64,000 nt of DNA from Sphingobacterium tenebrionis (GCF_037126265.1 NZ_JAYLLN010000002.1:111313-175312); one strand, 5' to 3'; positions 43,770 to 53,917 are shown, counted from the first letter of the stretch. Notes: generated from the sequence alone by a model not told the origin. Program-made: numbers and translations.

Positions 43770-45218
43770 GTGTTAAAGATTCAATCCAGCAAGGAGGCAA
43801 AGCCTACTTTGTTGATCGTTGCAGGGGTAGACGGTAAACATCTAGCCGGATCTATTAATGCCTTATCGGTTGCCAAGCATATTCTTGCGCTACCTGCTGC
43901 TGAATTGCAGACGCTTTTATCGGATAAATCCATTTGGATTGTACCGGTCTTGAATGTGGATGCGTATAAAAGGAATGCCCAGACGTTGGATTGGGCTTCC
44001 GGCAATGGCAGACAGATCGATAACGACCGTGATGGGCGAATAGATGAAAACCCGAATGTAGACCTGAATAAGGATGGGGTCATCTCGCAGATGCGTGTTA
44101 AATTACCTGCTGGTCCTTTTCGGTCACATGCCGAACATCCGGACCTGATGGTAGTTGCTGACCGTACGAAATCTGAATCGGGGTCTTACGAGTTATTTAA
44201 AGAAGGCTTAGATACAGATCAAGATGGTCTATTTGGAGAAGATGGCCTTGGAGGGGTGAACATCGATAGTAATTTTACCTTTGAGTACCCTTTCTTCGAG
44301 CAGGAAACCGGCGATTATGCCGCCTCAGAGCCTGAAACCCGCGCCATCATCGACCTGATATTTGAACATCCGCAGATCGCGACGGTTCTTCATTTTGGTC
44401 TGCAGAATAACCTTTCTGTTCCGGAACAGTTCGATCCCCGTAAAGCAAGCGAAAGGATCACCAAATCCTGGACGAGCAATGATACTCAGATTTCGGCCAT
44501 TATCAGCCAACTCTATAATAAGGATATGAAGAGTTTGGGCGATGCGCCAAAAATGCCAGCAGGAAGAGGTAACTTTTCCAGTACGGTATATTACCATACC
44601 GGTAAATTCAGTTTTGTTACACCATCTTGGTGGATTCCAAGCCAAGCCGATACCAGTAAAAAAGCGCCGCCTAACCAAGGGTTAAAGGATGAGGATAGGT
44701 TTGCCAATTGGGTTCGTGCGAAGCAGATCCAAGGGGCAATTCTTCCTTGGACAAAAATCGATCATCCTGATTTTCCAGGACAGGAGGTAGAAGTTGGGGG
44801 AGTGGTGGATAAATTCAGGCAGAATCCTCCGGTCGAGCATTTGGAAGAATCTGGGCGCTTGCATGCGGACTTTATCGTCAAATTGACCAAAGCGATGGCC
44901 AAATTGGAGTTCAGTGCACCAAAAGTGACCAACCTGGGTGATGATGTGTACCGTATAGAAATACGCCTATTCAATACCGGTGCTATGCCTGTCTATCCGG
45001 AGATTGCGGACAGGATCAAGCATGTATCCAAGATGAAATCCATTCTGGAGATCCAGAAATCGCAGAAATTCCTAAGTGGCAAACGCTTGCAGCTGTATCC
45101 TACGTTGGCTGCAGGAGGTTCGACCAATTTTTCCTGGTTGGTTAAGGGCAAAGGAAAGGTACAATTGACCGTTGGCTGTCCATCTGCCGGAGAGAAAACC
45201 ATTGATATAACCCTATAA
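43770..45218 (+). CDS. M14 carboxypeptidase-like protein, catalytically degenerate, 5' end interrupted
   Basis: The intact part of the frame is given from a GTG, but the true gene almost certainly begins at 43599 and is broken by TGA at codon 21. The body aligns with the downstream M14 peptidase. At the zinc HxxE site (NIHANELQGS in the neighbour) it reads GVDGKHLAGS, so His becomes Asp and Glu becomes His. The third zinc ligand His is kept (VLHFGL). At the catalytic Glu (FTFSNE in the neighbour) it reads FSFVTP. Calcium-loop-like repeats (DNDRDGRIDE, DLNKDGVIS) remain. It appears to be a pseudoenzyme or a decaying gene. It is 12 bp upstream of the active paralogue in one operon. Confidence 0.75.
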   Translation: MLKIQSSKEAKPTLLIVAGVDGKHLAGSINALSVAKHILALPAAELQTLLSDKSIWIVPVLNVDAYKRNAQTLDWASGNGRQIDNDRDGRIDENPNVDLNKDGVISQMRVKLPAGPFRSHAEHPDLMVVADRTKSESGSYELFKEGLDTDQDGLFGEDGLGGVNIDSNFTFEYPFFEQETGDYAASEPETRAIIDLIFEHPQIATVLHFGLQNNLSVPEQFDPRKASERITKSWTSNDTQISAIISQLYNKDMKSLGDAPKMPAGRGNFSSTVYYHTGKFSFVTPSWWIPSQADTSKKAPPNQGLKDEDRFANWVRAKQIQGAILPWTKIDHPDFPGQEVEVGGVVDKFRQNPPVEHLEESGRLHADFIVKLTKAMAKLEFSAPKVTNLGDDVYRIEIRLFNTGAMPVYPEIADRIKHVSKMKSILEIQKSQKFLSGKRLQLYPTLAAGGSTNFSWLVKGKGKVQLTVGCPSAGEKTIDITL

Positions 45219-45230
45219 GCTAGAAATTCC

Positions 45231-47009
45231 ATGAAATTAAGATATAACATACTGACCCTGGCGATGACATTGAGCTTGAGCCTGGGTATGGCACAACAGA
45301 AAACCGAGGAAGGGCAGAAAGAAATTGCAGGTCTTCGCGCGGTGGGCTCGCCTTCGAACCCAAAGGTTCCGATGAATTGGAACAGGTACCACGATCTGAA
45401 ACAGATGGAACAGTTCTATAAGGATCTTCAAAAAGCTTATCCAAACTTGGTGAAATACGAATCCATTGGCAAGAGCTATGAAGGCCGGGATATCTTCGTG
45501 TTGACCGTTACAGATTTTAAGGAGGGGGATGCGAAGCGCAAACCGGCCATGTGGATCGATGGGAATATACACGCCAATGAACTGCAAGGTTCCGAAATTT
45601 CGATGTATACAGCCTGGTATCTGGCTGAGAATTACCATGCAGTACCTTTCATCAAAGAATTATTGAAGGATAAGGTCTTTTATATAGCACCGACCATCAA
45701 TCCAGATTCCAGAGAATATTTTATCTATGAACCCAATACCATGCATTCCTCCAGGACAGGGCGGAGACCGTTTGATAACGATGGTGATGGCTTAGTGGCG
45801 GAGGATCTGTATGATGATCTGGATGGTGATGGCCACATTGTGATGATGCGCCGAAAGTCCAAGACGGGTCGCTATAAGGTGGATCCAGACAATCCGAACC
45901 GCATGATCATCGTGAAGCCCGGAGAAGTAGGCGATTATGAGCTGCTTGGATTTGAGGGGATAGATAACGATGGAGACGGATTGGTGAACGAGGACATTAC
46001 CGGCACCTATGACCCGAACAGGGATTGGGGATGGAACTGGCAGCCAAACTATGTGCAGGGAGGTGCTTTGTACTATCCGGGCACTTTGCCTGAAACGCAG
46101 GCGGTAAAGAATTTTATCTACGCCCATCCGAATATTGCCGGCGCCCAATCTTACCATAATTATGGCGGGATGATCCTTCGTGGTCCGGGTGCTGCAGAAG
46201 ACGAACGTTTCTATTCGAGAAAAGATGTTCAGGTGTATGATGCCTTGGGAACCACGGGTGGTAAGATGCTGCCCGGATACAATTATATCGTCATCCATAA
46301 AGATCTATACACCGTTTTTGGTGGTGAGATTGATTTTCTGGCCTTGACACGTGGAATTTTTACCTTCTCCAATGAATTGATGACCAATTATAAATTGTTC
46401 AATGAGAAAGCAGAGGGGATGCGGCAGAGTGATGAATACTATGAGTTTGATAAACTGTTGATGTTTGGTGATGCCTATGTGCCCTGGAAGGAATATGATC
46501 ATCCGCAATACGGAAAGATTGAGATCGGTGGGGCGAAGAAGAACTATACCAGAAACCATCCCGGGTTTTTATTGATGGAGGATGCGCATCGGAATGCTGC
46601 TTTTACCATCTATCATGCCTATCATATGCCAAAATTGGAAGTCTTGGAAACCGATGTGAAATCTTTGGGAGGCAATCTTTATGAAGTGAATGCAACAGTT
46701 TGGAACAGTCGGATCATTCCGACGCATTCAGACCATGATGTGCGGTATCGGATTGAAAGGCCAAACCATATCCGATTGGAAGGAGCGAAGGTGGTGACGG
46801 GGATGCGCGTGATGAATGCGGATTTCAATGAGACCATCGAGCAGAAATTTAAACCGGAACAGATTGAGGTGCCGACCATTGAAGGGACTTCAGCAGTGAA
46901 GGTAAGATGGATTGTAAGAGGAAATCCGAATGCGGCAAAGATTGTTGTGGATAGCCCGAAAGGGGGGTATCTGGAGCATGACCTGAAACAGCAAGGAAAT
47001 AAAGGGTAA
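45231..47009 (+). CDS. Secreted M14-family zinc carboxypeptidase
   Basis: This 592-residue exported metallopeptidase has a signal peptide ending near GMAQQ (residue 23). Zinc ligands H114 and E117 are in GNIHANELQGS and the third, H309, is in SYHNYGG. The catalytic Glu is E382 in FTFSNELM. Three acidic calcium-loop-like stretches (FDNDGDGLVAED at 181, DLDGDGH at 197, DNDGDGLVNED at 245) interrupt the fold, giving a larger protein than classic carboxypeptidases (about 300). A C-terminal beta domain (about 470-590) follows. It shares a promoter with the interrupted paralogue upstream. Substrate specificity is unknown. Confidence 0.92.
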   Translation: MKLRYNILTLAMTLSLSLGMAQQKTEEGQKEIAGLRAVGSPSNPKVPMNWNRYHDLKQMEQFYKDLQKAYPNLVKYESIGKSYEGRDIFVLTVTDFKEGDAKRKPAMWIDGNIHANELQGSEISMYTAWYLAENYHAVPFIKELLKDKVFYIAPTINPDSREYFIYEPNTMHSSRTGRRPFDNDGDGLVAEDLYDDLDGDGHIVMMRRKSKTGRYKVDPDNPNRMIIVKPGEVGDYELLGFEGIDNDGDGLVNEDITGTYDPNRDWGWNWQPNYVQGGALYYPGTLPETQAVKNFIYAHPNIAGAQSYHNYGGMILRGPGAAEDERFYSRKDVQVYDALGTTGGKMLPGYNYIVIHKDLYTVFGGEIDFLALTRGIFTFSNELMTNYKLFNEKAEGMRQSDEYYEFDKLLMFGDAYVPWKEYDHPQYGKIEIGGAKKNYTRNHPGFLLMEDAHRNAAFTIYHAYHMPKLEVLETDVKSLGGNLYEVNATVWNSRIIPTHSDHDVRYRIERPNHIRLEGAKVVTGMRVMNADFNETIEQKFKPEQIEVPTIEGTSAVKVRWIVRGNPNAAKIVVDSPKGGYLEHDLKQQGNKG

Positions 47010-47075
47010 TTGTAGCTTTTGCTAATTAGAAGGACTTTGACAAGCAACACTTGACATATTTTGTCTTCTTACTCC

Positions 47076-47165
47076 AAGTGAGGTGTAAGTGACATGTAAG
47101 TGAGTTGTAAGTGACTTTAGGCACTTACAACTCACTTTTACGCTACTTGCAATATGCTTTCACAT
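47076..47165. repeat. 11-bp-period array, partly inverted
   Basis: AAGTGAGGTGT, AAGTGACATGT, AAGTGAGTTGT and AAGTGACTTTA start at 47076, 47087, 47098 and 47109. The opposite-sense units CACTTACAACT, CACTTTTACGC, TACTTGCAATA and TGCTTTCACAT start at 47122, 47133, 47144 and 47155. The last unit closely matches TACTTTCACAT of the array at 14377. Confidence 0.75.
47098..47137. terminator. 16-bp perfect hairpin between convergent genes
   Basis: AAGTGAGTTGTAAGTG (47098-47113) and its exact complement (47122-47137) flank an 8-nt loop. It is built from units of the 11-bp array. It lies between the ends of the M14 peptidase and the sulfatase and probably ends both transcripts, although T-tracts are short. 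Confidence 0.55.
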
Positions 47166-47201
47166 CGAACAAAATAAGTAAAAATACAGATGCCTTACTG
47201 G

Positions 47202-48599
47202 TTATCTTAGCAATGGGAAAATAGCACTTTCCACATGTTCGGTTTCGATGAGCTTAAGTAATTTCTTGCTTAGCTTTTCATTCTTGATCGGATTTTTCTC
47301 TTGAGGGTCTTTTTCCAGGTCATAAAGTTCAAAATAACTGTTATTAGGATCCTTCACCTTAAACTTGATCAGTTTATAGTTCTTATACCGAACGGCCTGT
47401 CTACCGCCATCTTCGTGGAATTCCCAATACAATTGGTCATGTTGTTGCTGTTTACCTTTGCCCAATAGGGTCGGTAACATCGAAATTCCATCCGTGTTTT
47501 CTGTTTTTTTATCGCCTACGATCGCCTGAACGGTTGGTAAAATATCCCAAAAAGCTGATACATGATCGGAGGTACTGTTCGCTGCCACCTTACCACTCCA
47601 TTTCACGATCATGGGCGTACGGATCCCACCTTCGTAAAGATCTCGCTTAAACCCTTTCAACCCCGCCGTACTGTTGAAAAATACCGGATCGGCACCCCCT
47701 TCGCGGTGGGCACCGTTGTCGCTGGTAAAAATTATAATGGTGTTTTCAGTCAATCCCAATTGGGCTAATTTGTCCATGATCTCGCCCACATAATGATCCA
47801 TTCTGCTTACCATGGCCGCAAATGTCGCTCTTGGTTTAGCGACCGATGCATATCCCGGGACGGTTGCATTTGGTCCATAATCATTTCCTTTATGCGGTTT
47901 TTCCGTAAAAGCATGTTCATATTTCTTGAAAAACTCATCTTCAGGACCTGTTAGCTCGGCGTGGGGAAGAACCGTTGGTACGAAAAGAAAGAAAGGTTGG
48001 TCCTTGTTTTTGTCTAGGAATGCCAATGTTTGTTCCTGAATCAATTCAGGCGCATAGGTAGCCATTTTTGTGAGGTCATTTCCTTCCAATTCGACACGCT
48101 TATCATTATGCCATAAATGCGTAGGGAAATAACGATGGGACTGCCGTTGGCAATTATAGCCGAAAAACTCATCAAAACCTTTTCTGTTTGGATCTCCGGA
48201 GGTGCCTACCATGCCTAATCCCCATTTTCCAAATGCTCCGGTTTTATAGCCATGTTCTTGGAGGATCATGGCAAATGTGCGGATGGAATCTGCCAAAGGT
48301 TCTTGCCCTTCGGGCTCGATTTCTTTGTTTCCACGCACATAGGTATGGCCGGTATGCTGCCCTGTCATGAGGGATGATCTTGAAGGCGCACATACGGAGG
48401 TTCCGGCATAGAAATTACTGAATTTCATTCCTGCATCGGCTAGTTTATCCAGGTTTGGGGTGCTGATCTTTTGTTGGCCATAAGGACCGATATCCCCAAT
48501 TCCAAGATCATCGGCTAGGATAAGAACGATATTCGGTTTCTGTTGTGCCTGGACTTGGATAATAGTGGTCAATAGCAAAAATAATAAGAGCTTTTTCAT
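47202..48599 (-). CDS. Secreted sulfatase (arylsulfatase family)
   Basis: This 465-residue exported enzyme has a signal peptide ending near VQAQQ (residue 19). The formylglycine motif is CAPSRSSLMTG with Cys70, the cysteine type needing an anaerobic or FGE maturase. Calcium-site aspartates D30 and D31 are in LILADDLG and further ones in FTSDNGAH. It hydrolyses sulfate esters, most likely on polysaccharides given its place directly downstream of a SusD gene (49-bp gap, same strand). It is the last gene of the sulfatase locus. No glycosidase is linked, so the carrier sugar is unknown. All core residues are present. Confidence 0.93.
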   Translation of the reverse strand: MKKLLLFLLLTTIIQVQAQQKPNIVLILADDLGIGDIGPYGQQKISTPNLDKLADAGMKFSNFYAGTSVCAPSRSSLMTGQHTGHTYVRGNKEIEPEGQEPLADSIRTFAMILQEHGYKTGAFGKWGLGMVGTSGDPNRKGFDEFFGYNCQRQSHRYFPTHLWHNDKRVELEGNDLTKMATYAPELIQEQTLAFLDKNKDQPFFLFVPTVLPHAELTGPEDEFFKKYEHAFTEKPHKGNDYGPNATVPGYASVAKPRATFAAMVSRMDHYVGEIMDKLAQLGLTENTIIIFTSDNGAHREGGADPVFFNSTAGLKGFKRDLYEGGIRTPMIVKWSGKVAANSTSDHVSAFWDILPTVQAIVGDKKTENTDGISMLPTLLGKGKQQQHDQLYWEFHEDGGRQAVRYKNYKLIKFKVKDPNNSYFELYDLEKDPQEKNPIKNEKLSKKLLKLIETEHVESAIFPLLR

Positions 48600-48648
48600 G
48601 ATAATTTATTAGCAACCTTCGGAGGATTACCTCCGAAGGTTAATTTAT

Positions 48649-50439
48649 TTATTTAACCCAGCCTGGGTTTTGTTTGATATTAGGATTCAAAACTATTTCA
48701 GCAGATGGAATTGGATATAAATAGTAATACTCCGGGAAGGAAGGGGGAGTGCCTTCATAAGCAATATTACCACTAGATCCTCCGTTCAAAATAGGAATTG
48801 GAGCGTTAGCCGGGACATCAACTCCCTTTTGGATATAACGTCCAATTTTACGAGCGGAAGCGTAATCCATTTTTTTCCATCTCCTTAAATCATCAAAACG
48901 AAATCCTTCTCCCATTAATTCTATTGCACGCTCTCTTCGAATTTCCCATAATATAGGAGTAACGGAAGCATCCCTTGTAGGGTCTGAAGGTATTGCAGTT
49001 AATTGCAAAGAAGCTACTTGACCTCTTTTACGAAGTTTGTTAATGGTTTGGTCAGCTACTCCTTGATTGAAAGTGCCAAGTTCATATTTTGCTTCCGCCA
49101 AATTCAAAAACACTTCACCCATTCTGAAAATTGGTGCATCATTAATGTCTTCATTTTGAAGTATTTTAATCTTATTACTAAATTTATAGAATCTATAACC
49201 CGTAAAAGTTACATTGAATGGTTGGCCATTTGTATAATCTGCATAATGTGGTTCTTGACGTAATACCAACCCTTGCCAGTTAATAGTAGGTAATGTTTTT
49301 CTGCTGGGAATAGACAAGATATTCATAAGGTCAATATATTCCCTATCTGCTAGATTTTCTGTATGCTCAAATGTATAGCTAGGGTGGTTAGTTATCACCT
49401 TAAATGGAGGAGGAACAGTGTAATAAAGTCTAATATCCCTGTTTCTGAATTCTTTATACGGAGTGTCATCTCCAGCAAATTGAGGACTAGTCCAACGTGT
49501 TTGTCCATCTTTCATTAAATATAAATCAGCAGCTTTTTTAGTAAGGTCCCAACGTCCAGAAGAATTTCTAGCTAAAGATGCTAAAGTATGAGTAATTTGA
49601 TTTACTTCATATTGTTTGTATAGAAGCACTTCTGAATTGTTCGCTAATGATTCACTATTAAATAATTCGTCATAATCATTGTGCAATTCTGGGAAACTAG
49701 CTATCAATTTGGACGAAGCATCAACAGAAACATTCAAATATTTTTCTGAATCGGATAATCCATGATATTTTCTCCAAGTACCTTCTCTTAATCCGAACCT
49801 TGAGATTAATGCTCGAACAGTATGCACATTTATAGTGTTCTTACCATCTCCCGCAACTTTAATATTTGCTTCTGCAAAAGTAAGCATGTCCATAATTTTT
49901 TGAGCGATTTCATCCCTAGAACTTGGAGTTCCGTATAGAATTTCTTTATCTCCATCATTTATGGCATTTTCCACCCAGATCACTCCACCGAATTTATTTA
50001 ATAAATCCATGTAATTGTAAGCCTTAAAGAAATACCCAATGCTGCGAATATGTTTTTTCTCCACATCGCTTAATTGAGATGCTGCATCAATATTGTTCAA
50101 TAAAATATTTATTGCCCTAATCTGAACGTATGGTGCATTGTAGTCAGAAGAAGTTCCAGGAATGACTATGCGATTCCAAATCCAATCTGAGGTTGCATTG
50201 TTGTTGGCTAAGGCGAATAGATCTCCATTGACTTCCGAATTGGGTACTGAGTTGCTGTATCCTGGGAAAATTCCATAAAACTGCCAAGAGTAGGTAATAA
50301 AATTATCGTAAGATGTGAAAGTCGTATTTTCAGTTAAAGTACCTTCAGGAGATAAGTCAAGTAGTTTTGTACAACTCGTATTTCCAGTCGCAAGGCTCGT
50401 TGCGAGTGCGATATATATAATTGATTTAAATATTTTCAT
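48649..50439 (-). CDS. SusD/RagB-family lipoprotein of the sulfatase locus
   Basis: This 596-residue surface lipoprotein has lipobox GNTSC (Cys at about 23). SusD-type helical repeats follow, with the family C-terminal signature IRRERAIELMGEGFRFDDLRRWK and the ending VLNPNIKQNPGWVK. It lies 16 bp downstream of the susC gene and 49 bp upstream of the sulfatase. The base composition is visibly more AT-rich than in neighbouring loci, as it is in the linked susC, fecR and sigma genes. This would fit acquisition of the whole locus as a block; it has not been quantified. Confidence 0.93.
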   Translation of the reverse strand: MKIFKSIIYIALATSLATGNTSCTKLLDLSPEGTLTENTTFTSYDNFITYSWQFYGIFPGYSNSVPNSEVNGDLFALANNNATSDWIWNRIVIPGTSSDYNAPYVQIRAINILLNNIDAASQLSDVEKKHIRSIGYFFKAYNYMDLLNKFGGVIWVENAINDGDKEILYGTPSSRDEIAQKIMDMLTFAEANIKVAGDGKNTINVHTVRALISRFGLREGTWRKYHGLSDSEKYLNVSVDASSKLIASFPELHNDYDELFNSESLANNSEVLLYKQYEVNQITHTLASLARNSSGRWDLTKKAADLYLMKDGQTRWTSPQFAGDDTPYKEFRNRDIRLYYTVPPPFKVITNHPSYTFEHTENLADREYIDLMNILSIPSRKTLPTINWQGLVLRQEPHYADYTNGQPFNVTFTGYRFYKFSNKIKILQNEDINDAPIFRMGEVFLNLAEAKYELGTFNQGVADQTINKLRKRGQVASLQLTAIPSDPTRDASVTPILWEIRRERAIELMGEGFRFDDLRRWKKMDYASARKIGRYIQKGVDVPANAPIPILNGGSSGNIAYEGTPPSFPEYYYLYPIPSAEIVLNPNIKQNPGWVK

Positions 50440-50455
50440 GATAGTAGGTAATAGG

Positions 50456-53400
50456 TTAGAAATTGATGTTTACACCAAAGCTATATTTTTTCAAATACGG
50501 GTAAATTCCGCCTGATCCTAAATCAGCTGCATCAGCTTCAAATCCTTTAGGTAATTTGTCAAACAAGAAAAGGTTCTCACCCGTTAAATATAGTCTAATA
50601 CTTTCCAAGAATTTGGACTTCAAAACATCATTACCAAGGTTATAACTCAATGTAATGTTCCTCACCCTTAAATATGAACCGTCTTGTAAGAACTTGGTCT
50701 GTGTCCTTCGATTAGCACTCGTATTCAATCCTGCATTGGAATAAACTCTTCCATAGTAAGCGTCTTGATTTTCTGGAGTCCAATAGTCCAGATTATGTTT
50801 GAAGAAAGTAGAAAACTCATTATTATAAGGCCAGAAAACAAAATTACTCATCCAAAGGTCTCTTTTTCCAACTCCTTGTAGAAATACGGAAAGGTCAAAG
50901 TTTTTGTAACCAAAATTTCCTGTAATTCCATATTGATACCTTCTTTTACTGTTCCCGATTACTTTCATGTCACCTGGATCACTTAAAGTACCATTTCCTG
51001 AGAAAATGATGCCATCACCATTTAGGTCTTTATAAAGAATATCTCCTGGATTTTGAGCGACGCCATTAAAAAAAGGTATTCCATCTTTTAATATTCCGCC
51101 TTGAAGTTTTTCATTCAAACTTCCTGCTTCGAAATCATTCTCCGTATAGAATCTATCGGTCACATATCCCCAAATTTCATTGAGTTCTTTACCTTCATAA
51201 AAGCTGTTTATTAGTCCGGAACTATTTTCAAGGCGTGTAATAAATCCTCTATTGTCGGAAAGGTTGAATCCGACTGCATAAGTAAAATCACTGATTTTAT
51301 CTTTCCAGTTCAATTCCCATTCCCAACCTTTTGATTCCAGATCAGTGGTATTCTGAAATGGTGGAGCAGCACCTAATACCGCAGGTAAATCTGCTCCTTG
51401 ATATAACATTCCGATAGTTTGCCTTCGGAACCAGTCGAAACTTGTATTCAGCTTACTATTAAATAAGGCAATGTCAACACCTAAATTTAAGGTACGAACC
51501 TTTTCCCAAGTAAATGTCGAGGAAACTAACCCTGGAGGAGCTATTGTTAAATACCTGATTCCAGTAGTCGGATTGATCCAAGAGGAATTCGTTGCAGACA
51601 TAGATGGGATTACTGGAAAATAATTTTGTCCACCGCCAGAATTATATACGACCTGGTTTCCAATTTCTCCAAATGAACCTCTAACTTTCAACAAAGGAAC
51701 TTGATTTCTTAGGGCGCTCATGAAATTTTCTTCACTGATATTCCATCCAGCAGAAACAGAAGGGAAGAAACCAAATTTGGATCCTTTTTGGAATCTTGAA
51801 GATCCATCCAAACGACCATTTAATTCTAATAGATAACGGTTTTTGTAATCATAATTGATTCTTCCAAAATATCCTAATACAGCATATTGCCCGAATGCGT
51901 CATCGACAAATTGGTTTCCGCTACTTGTACCTAGTGAAGGGGAATCAGGACTAAGGATATCATATCTGGTTGCCGAATAAGTTTCGTAATGGCTTTTTTC
52001 ATAGTTAGTTCCCAATAAATATTTAAAATTGTTATTGGAAATACTGTGTGAATAACTTGCGTATAAATTTAAGGCATTATAATTTGTTATACTACTACCC
52101 CTTTGGTAATATTGGTTATTAAATAAATATTCCTCATTGTAATTATTAGGGTTCATATATTTATGCCTAACCTGATAATATTTGCTATTACTGTTGTTTT
52201 TATCAAATGTATACTCAGCAGTTAAATTTAATCCTTGAATTGGATTATATTCTAATTTTCCAAATAATCGCAGGTTATCACCATAATTTAAACTTGGATC
52301 TTCGTATTTCAAGTAGTTATTTGGTGTTCCGTATGGGATTTGAGTGCCATCCATTGCGACATCATAACCTGGGTTAATATAGGAACCATGCGTAATAGAA
52401 CGGTAGAACATTTCCCCCATGTTCATAGGAGTTTTTCGTTTGTCGTTTTTATAGAGAAAGTTCGCACTCGCATTCAGATTTTTTGCTATTTCGGTTGTTA
52501 TAAAAGCATTTACATTATAACGATTGTAACTGTCTTTATCAGTGGCCATGATTCCATCTTCATCTGCAAGCATGCCAGATAATCTATATGCCATTTTTTC
52601 CCCACCACCAGAAACTGAAATATTATGTAATTGTTCAAATCCTGTGGTAAAAACTTCCCCATACATATCATATTCCTGTAATGCGTATTTAGTATTGTTT
52701 ACCTCAGCTATACCATTTGGGTATTTGTTTGGGTCGGCTTGAAACTCCTTTAAAAGTTCCAACCAGGTTTCGACATTTTCACCTGTCCAATTTGTTGCTT
52801 GTCCGAAATCCTTTAGCCCTTGGACAAATTCTAATGGACTAGCCTTTTCTGGTAAACTTGTAGCATTCGACCAAGTTAGATTTGAAGAATAATTGAATTT
52901 GATTGGCTGGTTTTTTCCTGCTTTTTTAGTGGTCACTAATATCACCCCATAAGCTGCTCTTGCTCCATAAATGGAGGAAGCTGCAGCATCTTTTAATACC
53001 GTTATATTTTGAATATCCTTAGGGTTGATATCATCAAGGTTCATTGGGACGTTATCTACCAAAACTAAAGGGCTGCCTCCATTTATAGAAGTAATACCCC
53101 TAATATTGAGGTCAGATCCTTGCCCTGGACGCCCACCTCCAAAAGTTACTTGCATGCCAGGTACAGCTCCTTGAAGGGCTTGAGAAGAACTGCTCACGGG
53201 CCGATCCCCCAATACTTTATTCATATCTACAGAGGAGACAGCTCCTGTAAGATTAGCTTTTTTCTGTGTGCCGAAACCAACTACTACAACTTCATCTAAG
53301 GATGTTAAATCCTCCTGAAGGATAATTTTCATTTCGCTTGAGGATACGGCTATTTCTTGACTAGAGTATCCCATATAGCTAATGATTAAAATAGCTTGAT

Positions 53401-53917
53401 CATTACTTGCATTTATCTCAAATCGACCGCCCTCATTGGTACTTGTTGCTTTGGTAGAATTTTTTTCTGTAATACTAACTCCAACTAATGGCTTACCACT
53501 TTTATCAACAACAATTCCTCGAACAGGAAACCCTTCCTGTCTATTGTTTTCTGGACGAATTACCATGCGGTATGCATCTAATTTTTTAATGGTCAATCCC
53601 GCATTGTTCAATAATGGCAAAAGTACTTCAGTCCATGGAAGATTACTTACCTGAATTCTTGAAAAAGATTCATTGTTTATCAGATTATCTGCATAGATGA
53701 ATTTAATATTGGTTTGTTTTTCAATGGATTTTAATACTGATTTAAGGTCACTATTATAAAGTCGCATGGAAACCTTCTCCTGTGCAGCAGTAGGATTTGC
53801 AATTACACGTAAAGAAAAAATACAGATAAAGCAGATGATAAGTTTAAGCATCAATAATACTTTAAATAGATAAGGCCATTTCACATGGAGCCTAATGGCA
53901 TGTAAATTAATTTTCAT
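50456..53917 (-). CDS. SusC/RagA transporter with N-terminal STN signalling domain
   Basis: This 1153-residue TonB-dependent transporter has a signal peptide (about 1-42) and then an STN domain (about 50-100, SMRLYNSDLKSVLKSIEKQ) that contacts an anti-sigma factor. A carboxypeptidase-like domain follows (about 130-205), then SLDEVVVVGFGTQKK with the TonB box, the plug (ALQGAVPGMQVT; VLKDAAASSIYGARAAYGV) and the barrel ending KYSFGVNINF. The STN domain marks it as the sensor of the adjacent FecR/sigma pair. A terminator in the opposite orientation lies 70 bp upstream of its start. Confidence 0.94.
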   Translation of the reverse strand: MKINLHAIRLHVKWPYLFKVLLMLKLIICFICIFSLRVIANPTAAQEKVSMRLYNSDLKSVLKSIEKQTNIKFIYADNLINNESFSRIQVSNLPWTEVLLPLLNNAGLTIKKLDAYRMVIRPENNRQEGFPVRGIVVDKSGKPLVGVSITEKNSTKATSTNEGGRFEINASNDQAILIISYMGYSSQEIAVSSSEMKIILQEDLTSLDEVVVVGFGTQKKANLTGAVSSVDMNKVLGDRPVSSSSQALQGAVPGMQVTFGGGRPGQGSDLNIRGITSINGGSPLVLVDNVPMNLDDINPKDIQNITVLKDAAASSIYGARAAYGVILVTTKKAGKNQPIKFNYSSNLTWSNATSLPEKASPLEFVQGLKDFGQATNWTGENVETWLELLKEFQADPNKYPNGIAEVNNTKYALQEYDMYGEVFTTGFEQLHNISVSGGGEKMAYRLSGMLADEDGIMATDKDSYNRYNVNAFITTEIAKNLNASANFLYKNDKRKTPMNMGEMFYRSITHGSYINPGYDVAMDGTQIPYGTPNNYLKYEDPSLNYGDNLRLFGKLEYNPIQGLNLTAEYTFDKNNSNSKYYQVRHKYMNPNNYNEEYLFNNQYYQRGSSITNYNALNLYASYSHSISNNNFKYLLGTNYEKSHYETYSATRYDILSPDSPSLGTSSGNQFVDDAFGQYAVLGYFGRINYDYKNRYLLELNGRLDGSSRFQKGSKFGFFPSVSAGWNISEENFMSALRNQVPLLKVRGSFGEIGNQVVYNSGGGQNYFPVIPSMSATNSSWINPTTGIRYLTIAPPGLVSSTFTWEKVRTLNLGVDIALFNSKLNTSFDWFRRQTIGMLYQGADLPAVLGAAPPFQNTTDLESKGWEWELNWKDKISDFTYAVGFNLSDNRGFITRLENSSGLINSFYEGKELNEIWGYVTDRFYTENDFEAGSLNEKLQGGILKDGIPFFNGVAQNPGDILYKDLNGDGIIFSGNGTLSDPGDMKVIGNSKRRYQYGITGNFGYKNFDLSVFLQGVGKRDLWMSNFVFWPYNNEFSTFFKHNLDYWTPENQDAYYGRVYSNAGLNTSANRRTQTKFLQDGSYLRVRNITLSYNLGNDVLKSKFLESIRLYLTGENLFLFDKLPKGFEADAADLGSGGIYPYLKKYSFGVNINF

